NCBI RefSeq assembly: GCF_002211305.1
Contig: NZ_LOKW01000002.1
Coordinates: 62,001 to 126,000, forward strand
From: Rhizobium sp. R634
GTDB lineage: Bacteria; Pseudomonadota; Alphaproteobacteria; Rhizobiales; Rhizobiaceae
Length of the DNA stretch: 64,000 nt
Direction: 5' to 3'
The notes beneath the pieces were generated by a model. It made no database searches, had not been told where the DNA came from, and saw nothing but the letters and a program-made list of their open reading frames with translations. The translations under genes were made by a program, and so were the position numbers. Positions 17,376 to 26,034 of this stretch are shown piece after piece. Numbering within the stretch: the stretch's first letter is position 1; the number at the start of each line of letters is the position of its first letter.

Positions 17376-18905
17376 ATGATGACCGTGGAGATCGCCGACA
17401 CCGCACCCGTGGTGCTGTCTGCCAGGCGCATATGCAAATCCTTCAGCGGCGTTCAGGTCCTCTTCAGCGTCAACTTCGATCTCCGCGCCGGCGAAATCCA
17501 CGCGCTCATGGGCGAAAACGGCGCCGGCAAGTCCACCCTCGTCAAGGTGCTCTCAGGTTTCGAACAGCCGAGTTCCGGCGAGATCCTGCTCGACGGCAAG
17601 CCTGTGGTGCTGCCGCCCAACGGTGCTGCCGAAGCGCTCGGCATCGTCATCATTCACCAGGAATTCAACCTCGCTGACCATCTGACCGTGACGGAAAGCC
17701 TTTTCCTCGGGCGCGAGGTGACGCGTTTCGGCGTGCTCGACCGCAAATATATGCGCGCCGAGACCCGCAAGGTTCTGGACGTGCTTGGTTCGCATGTCGA
17801 TGAGAATGCGCTGATCAGCACGCTTTCCATCGCCGACAAGCAGATGGTCGAGATCGCCAAGGCGATCAGCCGCGATGCGCGCGTCGTCTTCATGGACGAG
17901 CCGACCGCCGTCCTGTCGCGCGAAGAAACCAGCATGCTCTTCAAGCAGGTCCGCAAGCTGCGCGACCAGGGCACGAGCTTCGTCTTCGTGTCCCATAAGC
18001 TCGACGAGGTGATGGAGCTGACCGATCGGGTGACTGTCCTGCGCGACGGCCAATGGATCAAGACGTCGCCGACATCGATACTGGATGGGGAGTCAATCGC
18101 GCAGCTGATGGTCGGCCGGGAACTTTCCAGCCTTTATCCCACCAAGGTCGAGCCGAATGTCGACGAGGAGATCGTTCTGCGCGTCTCTTCGGTCTCGACC
18201 GGTTATGTCAAGGATGCCAGCTTCGAGGTGCGCAAGGGCGAGATCATCGGTTTTTCCGGACTGATCGGCTCCGGCCGTACGGAGCTGATGGAGGCGATCG
18301 CCGGGCTGCGGCCGCGTCTCCACGGCGAGGTGGTCATCAAGGGGGAAGCGGTTTCTTCCGGCGATGTGCATGCCGCCAATCGCTGCGGCCTTGCCTACAT
18401 GACCAAGGACCGCAAGTCGAAAGGCCTGCTGCTGCGTTCCGGCATGGTGAGCAATCTGACTTTGCAGTCGCTCGGAAGGCATTCTCGCCACGGTTATCTC
18501 AGCCCCGGCAGCGAAGCGGCTGCGCTGGCGAAGGCCAAGCGCCGCTTCGACATCAGGGTTCGCGACGCCAATATCGTCGCCGGCCGCATGTCCGGCGGGA
18601 ACCAGCAGAAACTGCTGCTCGCCAAGGTCATGGAGACCGATCCCGACATCATCATCATCGATGAGCCGACGCGCGGCATCGATGTCGGCACGAAGCAGCA
18701 GATCTATCATTTCATCTCGGCGCTCGCCCGGGACGGCCGGTCGATCATCGTCGTTTCCTCGGAGATGCCAGAGGTCATCGGACTCTGCACGCGGGTGGCG
18801 GTAATGCGCGAGGGGCATATCGTCGGCGTGCTCGAGGGAGACGAGATTTCCGAGCAGGAAATCATGCGCTACGCCGCCGGGCTGAAAAGGAAGGCGGCCG
18901 CCTGA
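17376..18905 (+). CDS. CUT2-type sugar ABC transporter ATPase (RbsA/MglA-like)
   Basis: Drives sugar import by ATP hydrolysis. The 509 residues contain two fused ABC domains, as usual for this family: Walker A MGENGAGKSTLVKVL near residue 48, signature LSIADKQMVEIAKA and Walker B VVFMDEPTA in the first half; the second half keeps the signature MSGGNQQKLLLAK and DIIIIDEPTRGIDVG but has a degenerate P-loop (GLIGSGRTEL), typical of RbsA relatives. GGGAGGGG precedes tandem ATGs at 17376 and 17379. It is the first gene of the transporter operon under the double operator. Confidence 0.93.
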   Translation: MMTVEIADTAPVVLSARRICKSFSGVQVLFSVNFDLRAGEIHALMGENGAGKSTLVKVLSGFEQPSSGEILLDGKPVVLPPNGAAEALGIVIIHQEFNLADHLTVTESLFLGREVTRFGVLDRKYMRAETRKVLDVLGSHVDENALISTLSIADKQMVEIAKAISRDARVVFMDEPTAVLSREETSMLFKQVRKLRDQGTSFVFVSHKLDEVMELTDRVTVLRDGQWIKTSPTSILDGESIAQLMVGRELSSLYPTKVEPNVDEEIVLRVSSVSTGYVKDASFEVRKGEIIGFSGLIGSGRTELMEAIAGLRPRLHGEVVIKGEAVSSGDVHAANRCGLAYMTKDRKSKGLLLRSGMVSNLTLQSLGRHSRHGYLSPGSEAAALAKAKRRFDIRVRDANIVAGRMSGGNQQKLLLAKVMETDPDIIIIDEPTRGIDVGTKQQIYHFISALARDGRSIIVVSSEMPEVIGLCTRVAVMREGHIVGVLEGDEISEQEIMRYAAGLKRKAAA

Positions 18906-18953
18906 TGCATGTCGCCCAAAAGTGTGCCGCGGTTTTGGGAGGACGAGATGCAT
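18905..18953. repeat. Rhizobial intergenic palindromic repeat, copy 2 (inverted)
   Basis: ATGCATGTCGCCCAAAAG ... GACGAGATGCAT. Read on the minus strand it matches the second module of the element at 7091-7139, including CCGCGGCACAC against CCGCTGCACAC. It starts at the last bases of the ATPase gene, lying between it and the permease gene of the same operon. Confidence 0.75.
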
Positions 18954-19038
18954 GGAACAAAGACGTGAGAGCGGAGCGGACTTCGCCGACGCGCACCATA
19001 GATAAGATGCCCAGGCAGTCTGGGACGGGAGGTTGGTT

Positions 19039-20049
19039 TTGGACATGAGTGTTAACGAGGAAACGCGAGACATCCGGCGCAGGTCCTGGCGTGATGTTGA
19101 TTTGCGCGCGGTGGCACCGTTTGCCGCTTTGGCCTTGCTTCTCATCGTCGGCGCACTGGTCAACCCGAATTTCATCGGCATCACCAACCTTGCCAACGTC
19201 GCGACGCGTTGCGCCTTCATCGCCATCATCGCTGTCGGCGCGACCTTCGTGATTTCGTCCGGAGACCTCGATCTTTCCGTCGGCTCAATGGTGGCCTTCG
19301 TCGCCAGCCTGATGATCCTGCTGATCAATTCGGGCGTCATTGCCGATCCGGTGCTGATGCTGACGGCGGCGGTGGTCTTCACGATCCTCGCGGGGGCTCT
19401 CTGCGGCCTCGCAAACGGCCTCATCACCACCGTCGGCAAAATCGAACCATTCATTGCCACGCTCGGCACCATGGGCATTTATCGCGGCCTGACCACCTGG
19501 CTGTCGCAGGGCGGCGCGATCACCTTGCGTTCGAGCGAAATCCAGACGCTCTATCGTCCGGCCTATTTCGGCAACATTCTCGGCATACCGGTTCCGATCG
19601 TGGTCATCCTCGTCGTCACCGCGATTGCGGCCTTTATCCTCTACCGCACGCGTTACGGCCGCCATGTCGTGGCTGTCGGCTCGAACAGCGACGTCGCGCG
19701 CTATTCAGGGATCGCCGTCAACCGCGTGCGCACCATTGCCTTCGTCATCCAGGGCCTCTGCGTGGCGATCGCCGTGCTTCTTTATGTTCCGCGTCTCGGT
19801 TCCACGTCGGCAACGACCGGCATTTTGTGGGAGCTGCAGGCCATTACCGCCGTCGTCGTCGGCGGCACCGCCCTAAAGGGCGGCGCCGGCCGTGTCTGGG
19901 GCACGATCTGCGGCGCCTTCATTCTCGAACTCGTCGGCAATATCATGCTGCTTTCGAACTTCATCAGCGAATATCTGATCGGCGCGATCCAGGGTGCGAT
20001 CATCATCATCGCCATGCTGGTGCAGCGGTCGCTGGTGCGCAAATCGTAG
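19039..20049 (+). CDS. CUT2-type sugar ABC transporter permease (RbsC-like)
   Basis: The inner-membrane channel of the sugar importer, about 336 residues and 8-10 hydrophobic segments. Family signatures are visible: NVATRCAFIAIIAVGATFVISSGDLDLSVGS (residues 55-85), GLANGLITTVGKIEPFIATLGT and AVGSNSDVARYSGIAVN. The start is uncertain: GGGAGG at 19027-19032 best fits the TTG at 19039, but the ATG at 19045 is two codons later. The gap of 133 bp after the ATPase gene contains the repeat at 18905-18953. Confidence 0.92.
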   Translation: MDMSVNEETRDIRRRSWRDVDLRAVAPFAALALLLIVGALVNPNFIGITNLANVATRCAFIAIIAVGATFVISSGDLDLSVGSMVAFVASLMILLINSGVIADPVLMLTAAVVFTILAGALCGLANGLITTVGKIEPFIATLGTMGIYRGLTTWLSQGGAITLRSSEIQTLYRPAYFGNILGIPVPIVVILVVTAIAAFILYRTRYGRHVVAVGSNSDVARYSGIAVNRVRTIAFVIQGLCVAIAVLLYVPRLGSTSATTGILWELQAITAVVVGGTALKGGAGRVWGTICGAFILELVGNIMLLSNFISEYLIGAIQGAIIIIAMLVQRSLVRKS

Positions 20050-20135
20050 AGCAAACGGCTTTTCGGATTGGCCGGGCTTTACAGGGCACCCGGCTCTGAT
20101 TGGACAAGTCCCTGATATTTTTGGGAGGAAATAGC

Positions 20136-21083
20136 ATGCGCAAGCTGATGTTGGGTCTGGCGGTTGCGGGGGTGGCTTTTGCCGGCGCAGCCTACGCCCA
20201 GGACAAGAACTATACGATCGGCGTGTCCATTCCGGCCGCCGACCATGGCTGGACCTCCGGGGTGGTGTTCCACGCCGAGCGCATTGCCAAGAAGCTGATG
20301 GCCGAACATCCTGGGCTGAACGTCATCGTCAAGACCTCGCCGGATGCCGCGACGCAAGCGAACGCCGTGCAGGATCTCGATACGCAGGGTATCGACGCGC
20401 TCGTCATCCTGCCGTCCGATCCGGATCCGCTCGTCAACGCCATCAAGGAAGTCAAGGACAAGGGCAAGTTCGTCGCGCTCGTCGACCGTGCGCCGTCGAA
20501 CAACGACAATTCCGTGCGTGACCTCTATGTCGCCGGCAACAATCCGGCGCTCGGCGAAGTCGCAGGCAAATATATTGCCGAAAAGACCCCGGAAGCCGAG
20601 GTCGTCGTTATCCGCGGTCTGCCGATCCCGATCGACCAGCAGCGCCAGGACGGCTTCGACAAGGGCATTGCCGGCTCCAAGGTCAAGGTTCTTGACCGCC
20701 AGTACGGCAACTGGAACCGCGACGACGCCTTCAAGGTCATGCAGGACTATCTGACGAAGTATCCGAAGATCGACGTCGTATGGTGCCAGGACGACGACAT
20801 GGCCGTCGGCGTTCTTCAGGCGATCGAGCAGGCCAAGCGCACCGACATCCAGTATGTTGTCGCCGGCGCCGGCTCCAAGGACATGATCAAGAAGGTCATG
20901 GACGGCGACAAGCTGATCCCGGTCGACGTTCTCTATCCGCCGGCAATGGTCGGCACGGCGATGGAGCTGACGGCTGCTGCTCTCTACGACCAGGTTCCCG
21001 TCCACGGCAACTACATCCTCGATGCGACGCTCGTCACCAAGGACAATGCCAAGGACTTCTACTTCCCGGATTCTCCGTTCTGA
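20136..21083 (+). CDS. Sugar ABC transporter periplasmic binding protein (RbsB-like)
   Basis: Captures the sugar for the CUT2 importer. 315 residues: signal peptide MRKLMLGLAVAGVAFAGAAYA cleaved before QDKNYTIG, then the ribose-binding-protein fold (IGVSIPAADHGWTSGVVFHAE; TQGIDALVILPSDPDPL; VWCQDDDMAVGVLQAIEQA). GGGAGG precedes the ATG at 20136. It is the third gene of the operon and is followed by a strong terminator, so the isomerase gene downstream has its own promoter or depends on read-through. Ligand not determined. Confidence 0.93.
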   Translation: MRKLMLGLAVAGVAFAGAAYAQDKNYTIGVSIPAADHGWTSGVVFHAERIAKKLMAEHPGLNVIVKTSPDAATQANAVQDLDTQGIDALVILPSDPDPLVNAIKEVKDKGKFVALVDRAPSNNDNSVRDLYVAGNNPALGEVAGKYIAEKTPEAEVVVIRGLPIPIDQQRQDGFDKGIAGSKVKVLDRQYGNWNRDDAFKVMQDYLTKYPKIDVVWCQDDDMAVGVLQAIEQAKRTDIQYVVAGAGSKDMIKKVMDGDKLIPVDVLYPPAMVGTAMELTAAALYDQVPVHGNYILDATLVTKDNAKDFYFPDSPF

Positions 21084-21101
21084 TCGATCCGCGATGCAAG
21101 C

Positions 21102-21133
21102 GCGCCCATTCGTAAGGATGGGCGCATTTTTTT
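21102..21133 (+). terminator. Intrinsic terminator of the sugar transporter operon
   Basis: GCGCCCAT (21102-21109) pairs with ATGGGCGC (21118-21125), followed by an A and seven T. Confidence 0.92.
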
Positions 21134-21332
21134 GCTTTCGCTTTGGGCGAGCAGGCGAAAATGCTGCACGTACCTCTTGCCCGCCAAAGCCCATCATGGT
21201 TAGGTCGCAGCCATACCCATCCGGCTCTGCGCCAAATACGACAGCAAGCAAGGAAGCGCCCTTGCTCCCGCAAAATTGCGTGCTACAAGTTATCAGAAAC
21301 GTTTACGGTCGATGTTCAGGGAGGAATCTGAC

Positions 21333-22385
21333 ATGAAGACGATCAAAGGCCCCGGCCTTTTCCTTGGCCAGTTTGCGGGCGATACCGCGCCTTTCAATTC
21401 CTGGGACGCGATTACCAAATGGGCGGCCGACATCGGCTACGAGGGTGTCCAGGTGCCGACCTGGGCGAGCCAGCTGATCGACCTGAAGAAGGCTGCGACA
21501 TCCAAGGATTATTGCGACGAATTCGCCGGCAAGGCCCGCGAAAACGGCATCGAGATTACCGAACTTTCCACCCATCTGCAGGGCCAGCTCGTCGCCGTGC
21601 ACCCGGCCTATGACGAAGCCTTCGACGGATTCGCGGCGCCCGAAGTGCGCGGCAATCCGAAGGCCCGCCAGGAATGGGCGGTCGAGCAGGTCAAGATGGC
21701 GCTGACGGCATCGAAAAATCTCGGCCTCAAGGCGCATGCGACCTTCTCGGGCGCGCTCGCCTGGCCCTTCATTTATCCCTGGCCGCAGCGTCCCGCCGGC
21801 CTGGTCGAGACTGCCTTCGACGAGCTTGCCCGCCGCTGGACGCCGATCCTCAACCATGCGGATGAGAACGGCATCGACGTCTGCTACGAGATCCATCCGG
21901 GCGAGGACCTGCATGACGGCATCACTTTCGAGATGTTTCTGGAGCGGGTGAAGAACCATCCGCGTGCCAACATGCTCTACGATCCCTCGCACTACGTGCT
22001 GCAGTGCCTCGATTATCTCGAGAACATCGACATCTACAAGGACCGCATCAAGATGTTCCACGTCAAGGATGCGGAGTTCAATCCGACCGGGCGCCAGGGC
22101 GTCTATGGCGGCTATCAGGGCTGGGTCGAACGCGCCGGCCGCTTCCGCTCGCTCGGCGACGGCCAGGTCGATTTCGGCGCGGTCTTCTCGAAAATGACGG
22201 CCAATAATTTCGACGGCTGGGCCGTGGTCGAATGGGAATGCGCGCTGAAGCATCCGGAGGACGGCGCCCGCGAAGGGGCTGAATTCGTCGCCGCCCATAT
22301 CATCCGCGTCACCGAGAAGGCCTTCGACGATTTCGCCGGCAGCGGCACGGATCAGGCGGCGAACCGGCGGATGCTGGGACTCTGA
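21333..22385 (+). CDS. TIM-barrel sugar isomerase/epimerase family protein
   Basis: A 350-residue AP-endonuclease-2/xylose-isomerase-like TIM barrel. Likely metal ligands and acids are seen in ITELSTHLQGQLVAVHP, ICYEIHPGEDLHDG (here VCYEIHPGEDL), NMLYDPSHYVLQ, KMFHVKDAEFNP and WAVVEWECALKHPEDGAREGA. AGGGAGG lies 8 bases before the ATG. Family members isomerise or epimerise sugars or sugar acids, and some remove water or split oxidised glycosides. It pairs with the Gfo/Idh/MocA gene 199 bp downstream, which suggests a two-step oxidation route for the imported sugar. The exact reaction is not known. A near-palindrome AGAAACGTTTAC at 21295-21306 may be an operator. Confidence 0.88.
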   Translation: MKTIKGPGLFLGQFAGDTAPFNSWDAITKWAADIGYEGVQVPTWASQLIDLKKAATSKDYCDEFAGKARENGIEITELSTHLQGQLVAVHPAYDEAFDGFAAPEVRGNPKARQEWAVEQVKMALTASKNLGLKAHATFSGALAWPFIYPWPQRPAGLVETAFDELARRWTPILNHADENGIDVCYEIHPGEDLHDGITFEMFLERVKNHPRANMLYDPSHYVLQCLDYLENIDIYKDRIKMFHVKDAEFNPTGRQGVYGGYQGWVERAGRFRSLGDGQVDFGAVFSKMTANNFDGWAVVEWECALKHPEDGAREGAEFVAAHIIRVTEKAFDDFAGSGTDQAANRRMLGL

Positions 22386-22406
22386 CATAAGGCACGTTGC
22401 GAGGCT

Positions 22407-22548
22407 GCCCCTCACCCTAACCCTCTCCCCGTTCTGACGGGGAGAGGGGACGTGCCTTGCGAGACGTTAGCGAGGGATGGAGAGGTCGCGGCATATCCCC
22501 TTCTCCCCGTCAGAACGGGGAGAAGGTGGCGGCAGCCGGATGAGGGGC
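22407..22548. repeat. Rhizobium intergenic mosaic-type palindromic element, second copy
   Basis: Starts GCCCCTCACCC and ends CCGGATGAGGGGC. It contains CTCTCCCCG-TTCTGA-CGGGGAGAG and CTTCTCCCCG-TCAGAA-CGGGGAGAAG hairpins. It is a variant of the element at 14540-14655 and lies between two genes likely to act together. Confidence 0.8.
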
Positions 22549-22584
22549 CGTATCCGCACCAAGTTAAATTCCAGGAGGACAAGA

Positions 22585-23772
22585 ATGGCAATCGAAGCAT
22601 CATCCGAACAGACCCGCGAGCCGCGCATCCGGCTCGGCATGGTGGGCGGCGGCGCCGGCGCGTTCATCGGTGCGGTGCACCGTATCGCGGCGCGTATCGA
22701 CGATCAGTACGATCTCGTCGCCGGCGCGCTGTCGTCGACGCCTGAGAAGGCGGTTCAATCCGGCCGCGACCTCGGCCTCGATCCGTCGCGGACCTATTCC
22801 AGCTACCGCGAGATGGCGATCCGCGAGGCGAAGCTGAAGAACGGCATCGAGGCGGTGGCAATCGTCACGCCGAACCATGTGCATTACGATGCGGCCAAGG
22901 AATTCCTGAAGCGCGGCATCCATGTCATCTGCGACAAGCCGCTGACCTCCAATCTTGCCGATGCCAAGAAGCTGAAGAAGGTGGCAGACGAGAGCGGCGC
23001 GCTCTTCGTGCTGACGCATAATTACACCGGCTATCCGATGGTTCGCCAGGCGCGCGAGATGATCGCGAACGGCGAACTCGGCGATATAAGGGTCGTCCAG
23101 GCCGAATATCCGCAGGACTGGCTGACGGAAGCGGTCGAGCAGACCGGCCAGAAGCAGGCCGCATGGCGCACCGATCCGGCCCAGTCCGGCGTCGGCGGCT
23201 CGACCGGGGATATCGGCACGCATGCCTATAATCTCGCGTCCTTCATCACCGGGCTGGAACTCGACAGCCTGGCTGCGGATCTCGACAGCTTCGTCCCCGG
23301 CCGCCGGCTGGATGACAATGCCCACGTCATGCTGCGCTTCAAGGCGAAGGGCTCGGAGAAGCCGGCCAAGGGCATGCTCTGGTGCAGCCAGGTGGCGCCC
23401 GGCCATGAGAACGGCCTGATGGTCCGCGTCTACGGTACCAAGGGCGGGCTGGAATGGACGCAGAAGGATCCGAACTACCTCTGGTACACGCCCTTCGGCG
23501 AGCCGAAGCGGCTGATCACCCGCGGCGGCGCCGGGGCAGGTGCTGCTGCCGGCCGCGTTTCGCGCGTGCCGTCAGGGCACCCGGAAGGTTATCTCGAGGC
23601 GTTCGCGACGATCTATACCGAAGCTGCGCATGCGATCAATGCCCGCAAGAAGGGCAAGGCTGTCGACAAGGCGGTGGTCTATCCCACAGTCGACGATGGC
23701 GTGAAGGGCGTGGCCTTCGTCGAGGCCTGCGTTGCCTCGTCCAAGAAGAACGGCGCCTGGGTCAAGGTCTGA
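22585..23772 (+). CDS. Gfo/Idh/MocA family NAD(P)-dependent oxidoreductase
   Basis: A 395-residue sugar dehydrogenase family protein. The N-terminal Rossmann motif is RLGMVGGGAGAFIGAVH (residues 13-29), and the family's CDKPLTSNLADAKKL motif, with the catalytic-site lysine, lies near residue 117. The C-terminal substrate domain has GDIGTHAYNLASFITG, where the D and H are the usual catalytic pair. AGGAGG lies 6 bases before the ATG at 22585. It follows the TIM-barrel isomerase gene in the same direction. The substrate is unknown; oxidation of a sugar or polyol brought in by the upstream transporter fits. Confidence 0.9.
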   Translation: MAIEASSEQTREPRIRLGMVGGGAGAFIGAVHRIAARIDDQYDLVAGALSSTPEKAVQSGRDLGLDPSRTYSSYREMAIREAKLKNGIEAVAIVTPNHVHYDAAKEFLKRGIHVICDKPLTSNLADAKKLKKVADESGALFVLTHNYTGYPMVRQAREMIANGELGDIRVVQAEYPQDWLTEAVEQTGQKQAAWRTDPAQSGVGGSTGDIGTHAYNLASFITGLELDSLAADLDSFVPGRRLDDNAHVMLRFKAKGSEKPAKGMLWCSQVAPGHENGLMVRVYGTKGGLEWTQKDPNYLWYTPFGEPKRLITRGGAGAGAAAGRVSRVPSGHPEGYLEAFATIYTEAAHAINARKKGKAVDKAVVYPTVDDGVKGVAFVEACVASSKKNGAWVKV

Positions 23773-23803
23773 GGTCTGGAGCAGTGCGAAGCCCTGCGAA
23801 AAT

Positions 23804-23830
23804 GCCAAGGCGGTCATTGACCGCCTTGGC
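23804..23830. terminator. Perfect-stem terminator between the oxidoreductase and DoxX genes
   Basis: GCCAAGGCGGTC, loop ATT, GACCGCCTTGGC: a perfect 12-bp stem. On the minus strand it is followed by ATTTTCG, so it mainly serves the DoxX gene but stands between two convergent genes. Confidence 0.7.
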
Positions 23831-23844
23831 CTGTCCGTCATTCG

Positions 23845-24246
23845 TCAGGCCGCAGCGCGGTTGCGCTTCATCAGGCCATCGATGCTGAGCGGGCCGGCGC
23901 CTGCCGCGACCAGATAGAGAAATACGAAGCAGAACAGGATCGCCGCGACGCCGCCGTTCTGCGCGGGATAAAAGCTCTTTCCCGCATGGCCGATGAAATA
24001 GGCGAAGGCCATCAGGCCCGAAAGCACGAAGGCTGCGATGCGGGTCTGGAATCCGATCAGGACGAGGAAGCCGAGGGTGAGTTCGATCAGCCCGGCAATC
24101 CAGGAGAGCGAGCCCATCGGCGGCACGCTTGCCGCGGCCGGAAAATGCAGGATCTTCTGCGTTCCGTAGCTGAAAAGCACGAGGGAGGAGATGATGCGCA
24201 GCAGGCTCAGCAGATGGGGCTGCAGCAGATGGATCGAAGACGGCAT
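23845..24246 (-). CDS. DoxX family membrane protein
   Basis: A 133-residue protein with four hydrophobic helices: LLRIISSLVLFSYGTQKIL, GSLSWIAGLIELTLGFLVLIGF, IAAFVLSGLMAFAYFIGHA and GGVAAILFCFVFLYLVAAG. This is the DoxX fold; related proteins act in thiosulfate oxidation or in redox complexes at the membrane, and most have no known role. The ATG at 24246 has AAAGGA upstream and is preferred over an upstream in-frame start. It stands alone, convergent with the oxidoreductase gene. Confidence 0.85.
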   Translation of the reverse strand: MPSSIHLLQPHLLSLLRIISSLVLFSYGTQKILHFPAAASVPPMGSLSWIAGLIELTLGFLVLIGFQTRIAAFVLSGLMAFAYFIGHAGKSFYPAQNGGVAAILFCFVFLYLVAAGAGPLSIDGLMKRNRAAA

Positions 24247-24407
24247 TGGGTTCCTTTCATGTTTGCAATGTCTTTCGCTGTGTAGTGATCGCGGGCCCGG
24301 CGGCAAGTCACGCCTGCTGACATTCGCGTTATGAGGTCGGTTGCGGCGGGAACGCGAAGGTCCGGAGCGGCCGAACGATGCCCATCATGGCCGTTCCACT
24401 CTTCCTA

Positions 24408-24421
24408 CTGCAACGTTGCAG
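24408..24421. promoter_or_regulatory. LacI-type palindrome before the beta-glucosidase gene
   Basis: CTGCAAC-GTTGCAG is a perfect 14-bp palindrome with the central CG usual for LacI-family operators. It lies 91 bp before the GH1 start. None of the three LacI genes here is adjacent, so the regulator may be elsewhere. Confidence 0.55.
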
Positions 24422-24511
24422 TTTTTCTTGGCCGAGACCTGTACTTTGCTTTTCGGCTTGGCTAAATCCGGCCCAACGGCCAGTCCACATGCTGAGAGAC
24501 GGGGATTAGAG

Positions 24512-25885
24512 ATGATCGATGCCAAGACGCTTGCCAGCCGCTTTCCCGGTGACTTTACCTTCGGCGTTGCCACTGCCGCCTTCCAGATCGAAGGCGCGAG
24601 CAAGGCCGACGGCCGTAAGCCGTCCATCTGGGACGCTTTCTGCAACATGCCCGGCCGCGTCCATAATCGCGATAACGGCGACATTGCCTGCGACCATTAC
24701 AACAGGTTGGAGCAAGACCTCGATCTGATCAAGGAGATGGGCTTCGAAGCCTATCGCTTCTCCATCGCCTGGCCGCGCATCATCCCCGATGGCACAGGCC
24801 CGGTGAACGAAGCGGGGCTCGATTTCTACGACCGGCTGGTCGATGGCTGCAAGGCGCGCGGGATCAAGACCTTCGCGACGCTCTACCACTGGGACCTGCC
24901 GTTGCTGCTCGCCGGTGACGGCGGCTGGACGGCGCGCTCGACGGCTCATGCCTTTCAGCGTTATGCCAAGACAGTGATGAGCCGCCTCGGCGACCGTCTC
25001 GACGCCGTCGCGACCTTCAACGAGCCCTGGTGCATCGTCTGGCTGAGCCATCTCTATGGCATTCATGCTCCCGGCGAGCGCAACATGCAGGCCGCCCTTC
25101 ACGCCATGCACTATATGAACCTTGCTCACGGCCTTGGGGTCGAGGCGATCCGCGCCGAGGCTCCCAACGTGCCCGTCGGCCTGGTGCTCAATGCAGCCTC
25201 GATCATTGCCGGCTCGGACAGCCCGGCCGATCTTGCGGCGGCCGAACGCGCGCATCAATTCCACAACGGCGCCTTCTTCGATCCCGTCTTCAAGGGTGAA
25301 TATCCGAAGGAATTCGTCGAGGCGCTCGGCGACCGGATGCCTGTGATCGAAGACGGCGACCTGAAGCTGATCAGCCAGAAACTCGACTGGTGGGGTCTGA
25401 ACTACTACACGCCCGAGCGCGTCACCGACGATGCCGAACGCAAGGGTGATTTTCCCTGGACGGTGAAAGCGCCGCCGGCGAGCGACGTCAAGACCGATAT
25501 CGGCTGGGAAATCTATGCGCCGGGGCTGAAGCTCCTGGTCGAGGACCTCTACCGCCGCTACCAACTGCCGGAGTGCTACATCACCGAGAACGGCGCCTGC
25601 GACAACACCGGTGTCGTCGGCGGCGAGGTCCACGATGTGATGCGTCTCGATTATGTCGGCGACCATCTCGCTGTCGTCGCCGATCTCATCAAGGACGGGT
25701 ATCCGATGCGCGGCTATTTTGCCTGGAGCCTGATGGACAATTTCGAATGGGCGGAAGGCTACCGCATGCGCTTCGGCCTCGTCCATGTCGATTACGAAAC
25801 CCAGATCCGCACGGTGAAGAAAAGCGGCAAGTGGTACAGCGAATTGGCGGCACAATTCCCGAAAGGCAACCACAAGGCGGGTTAG
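24512..25885 (+). CDS. Family GH1 beta-glucosidase
   Basis: Hydrolyses beta-glucosides such as cellobiose or plant aryl glucosides by a retaining mechanism. The 457-residue length fits bacterial GH1. The N-terminal signature is FTFGVATAAFQIEGA; the acid/base glutamate lies in ATFNEPWCIVW (near residue 173) and the nucleophile in CYITENGACDN (near residue 357). No signal peptide, so it acts in the cytoplasm on imported sugars. The ATG at 24512 is preferred, with GGGGAT upstream; a longer in-frame reading upstream covers the operator at 24408-24421 and is not credible. Confidence 0.94.
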   Translation: MIDAKTLASRFPGDFTFGVATAAFQIEGASKADGRKPSIWDAFCNMPGRVHNRDNGDIACDHYNRLEQDLDLIKEMGFEAYRFSIAWPRIIPDGTGPVNEAGLDFYDRLVDGCKARGIKTFATLYHWDLPLLLAGDGGWTARSTAHAFQRYAKTVMSRLGDRLDAVATFNEPWCIVWLSHLYGIHAPGERNMQAALHAMHYMNLAHGLGVEAIRAEAPNVPVGLVLNAASIIAGSDSPADLAAAERAHQFHNGAFFDPVFKGEYPKEFVEALGDRMPVIEDGDLKLISQKLDWWGLNYYTPERVTDDAERKGDFPWTVKAPPASDVKTDIGWEIYAPGLKLLVEDLYRRYQLPECYITENGACDNTGVVGGEVHDVMRLDYVGDHLAVVADLIKDGYPMRGYFAWSLMDNFEWAEGYRMRFGLVHVDYETQIRTVKKSGKWYSELAAQFPKGNHKAG

Positions 25886-26034
25886 CTCTCATTGGTGTTA
25901 AGTGACTGACATTGCTTGGCTGAACCTTCGCGCAACGGCGAGGTGCAGAAATTGATCGCGGAAGATCTTTCACACTGGTTGCTTAAACGTTTTTGAACCC
26001 TTGACTGGCAAAGTCCAACGGTCAGGGAGCCGTA

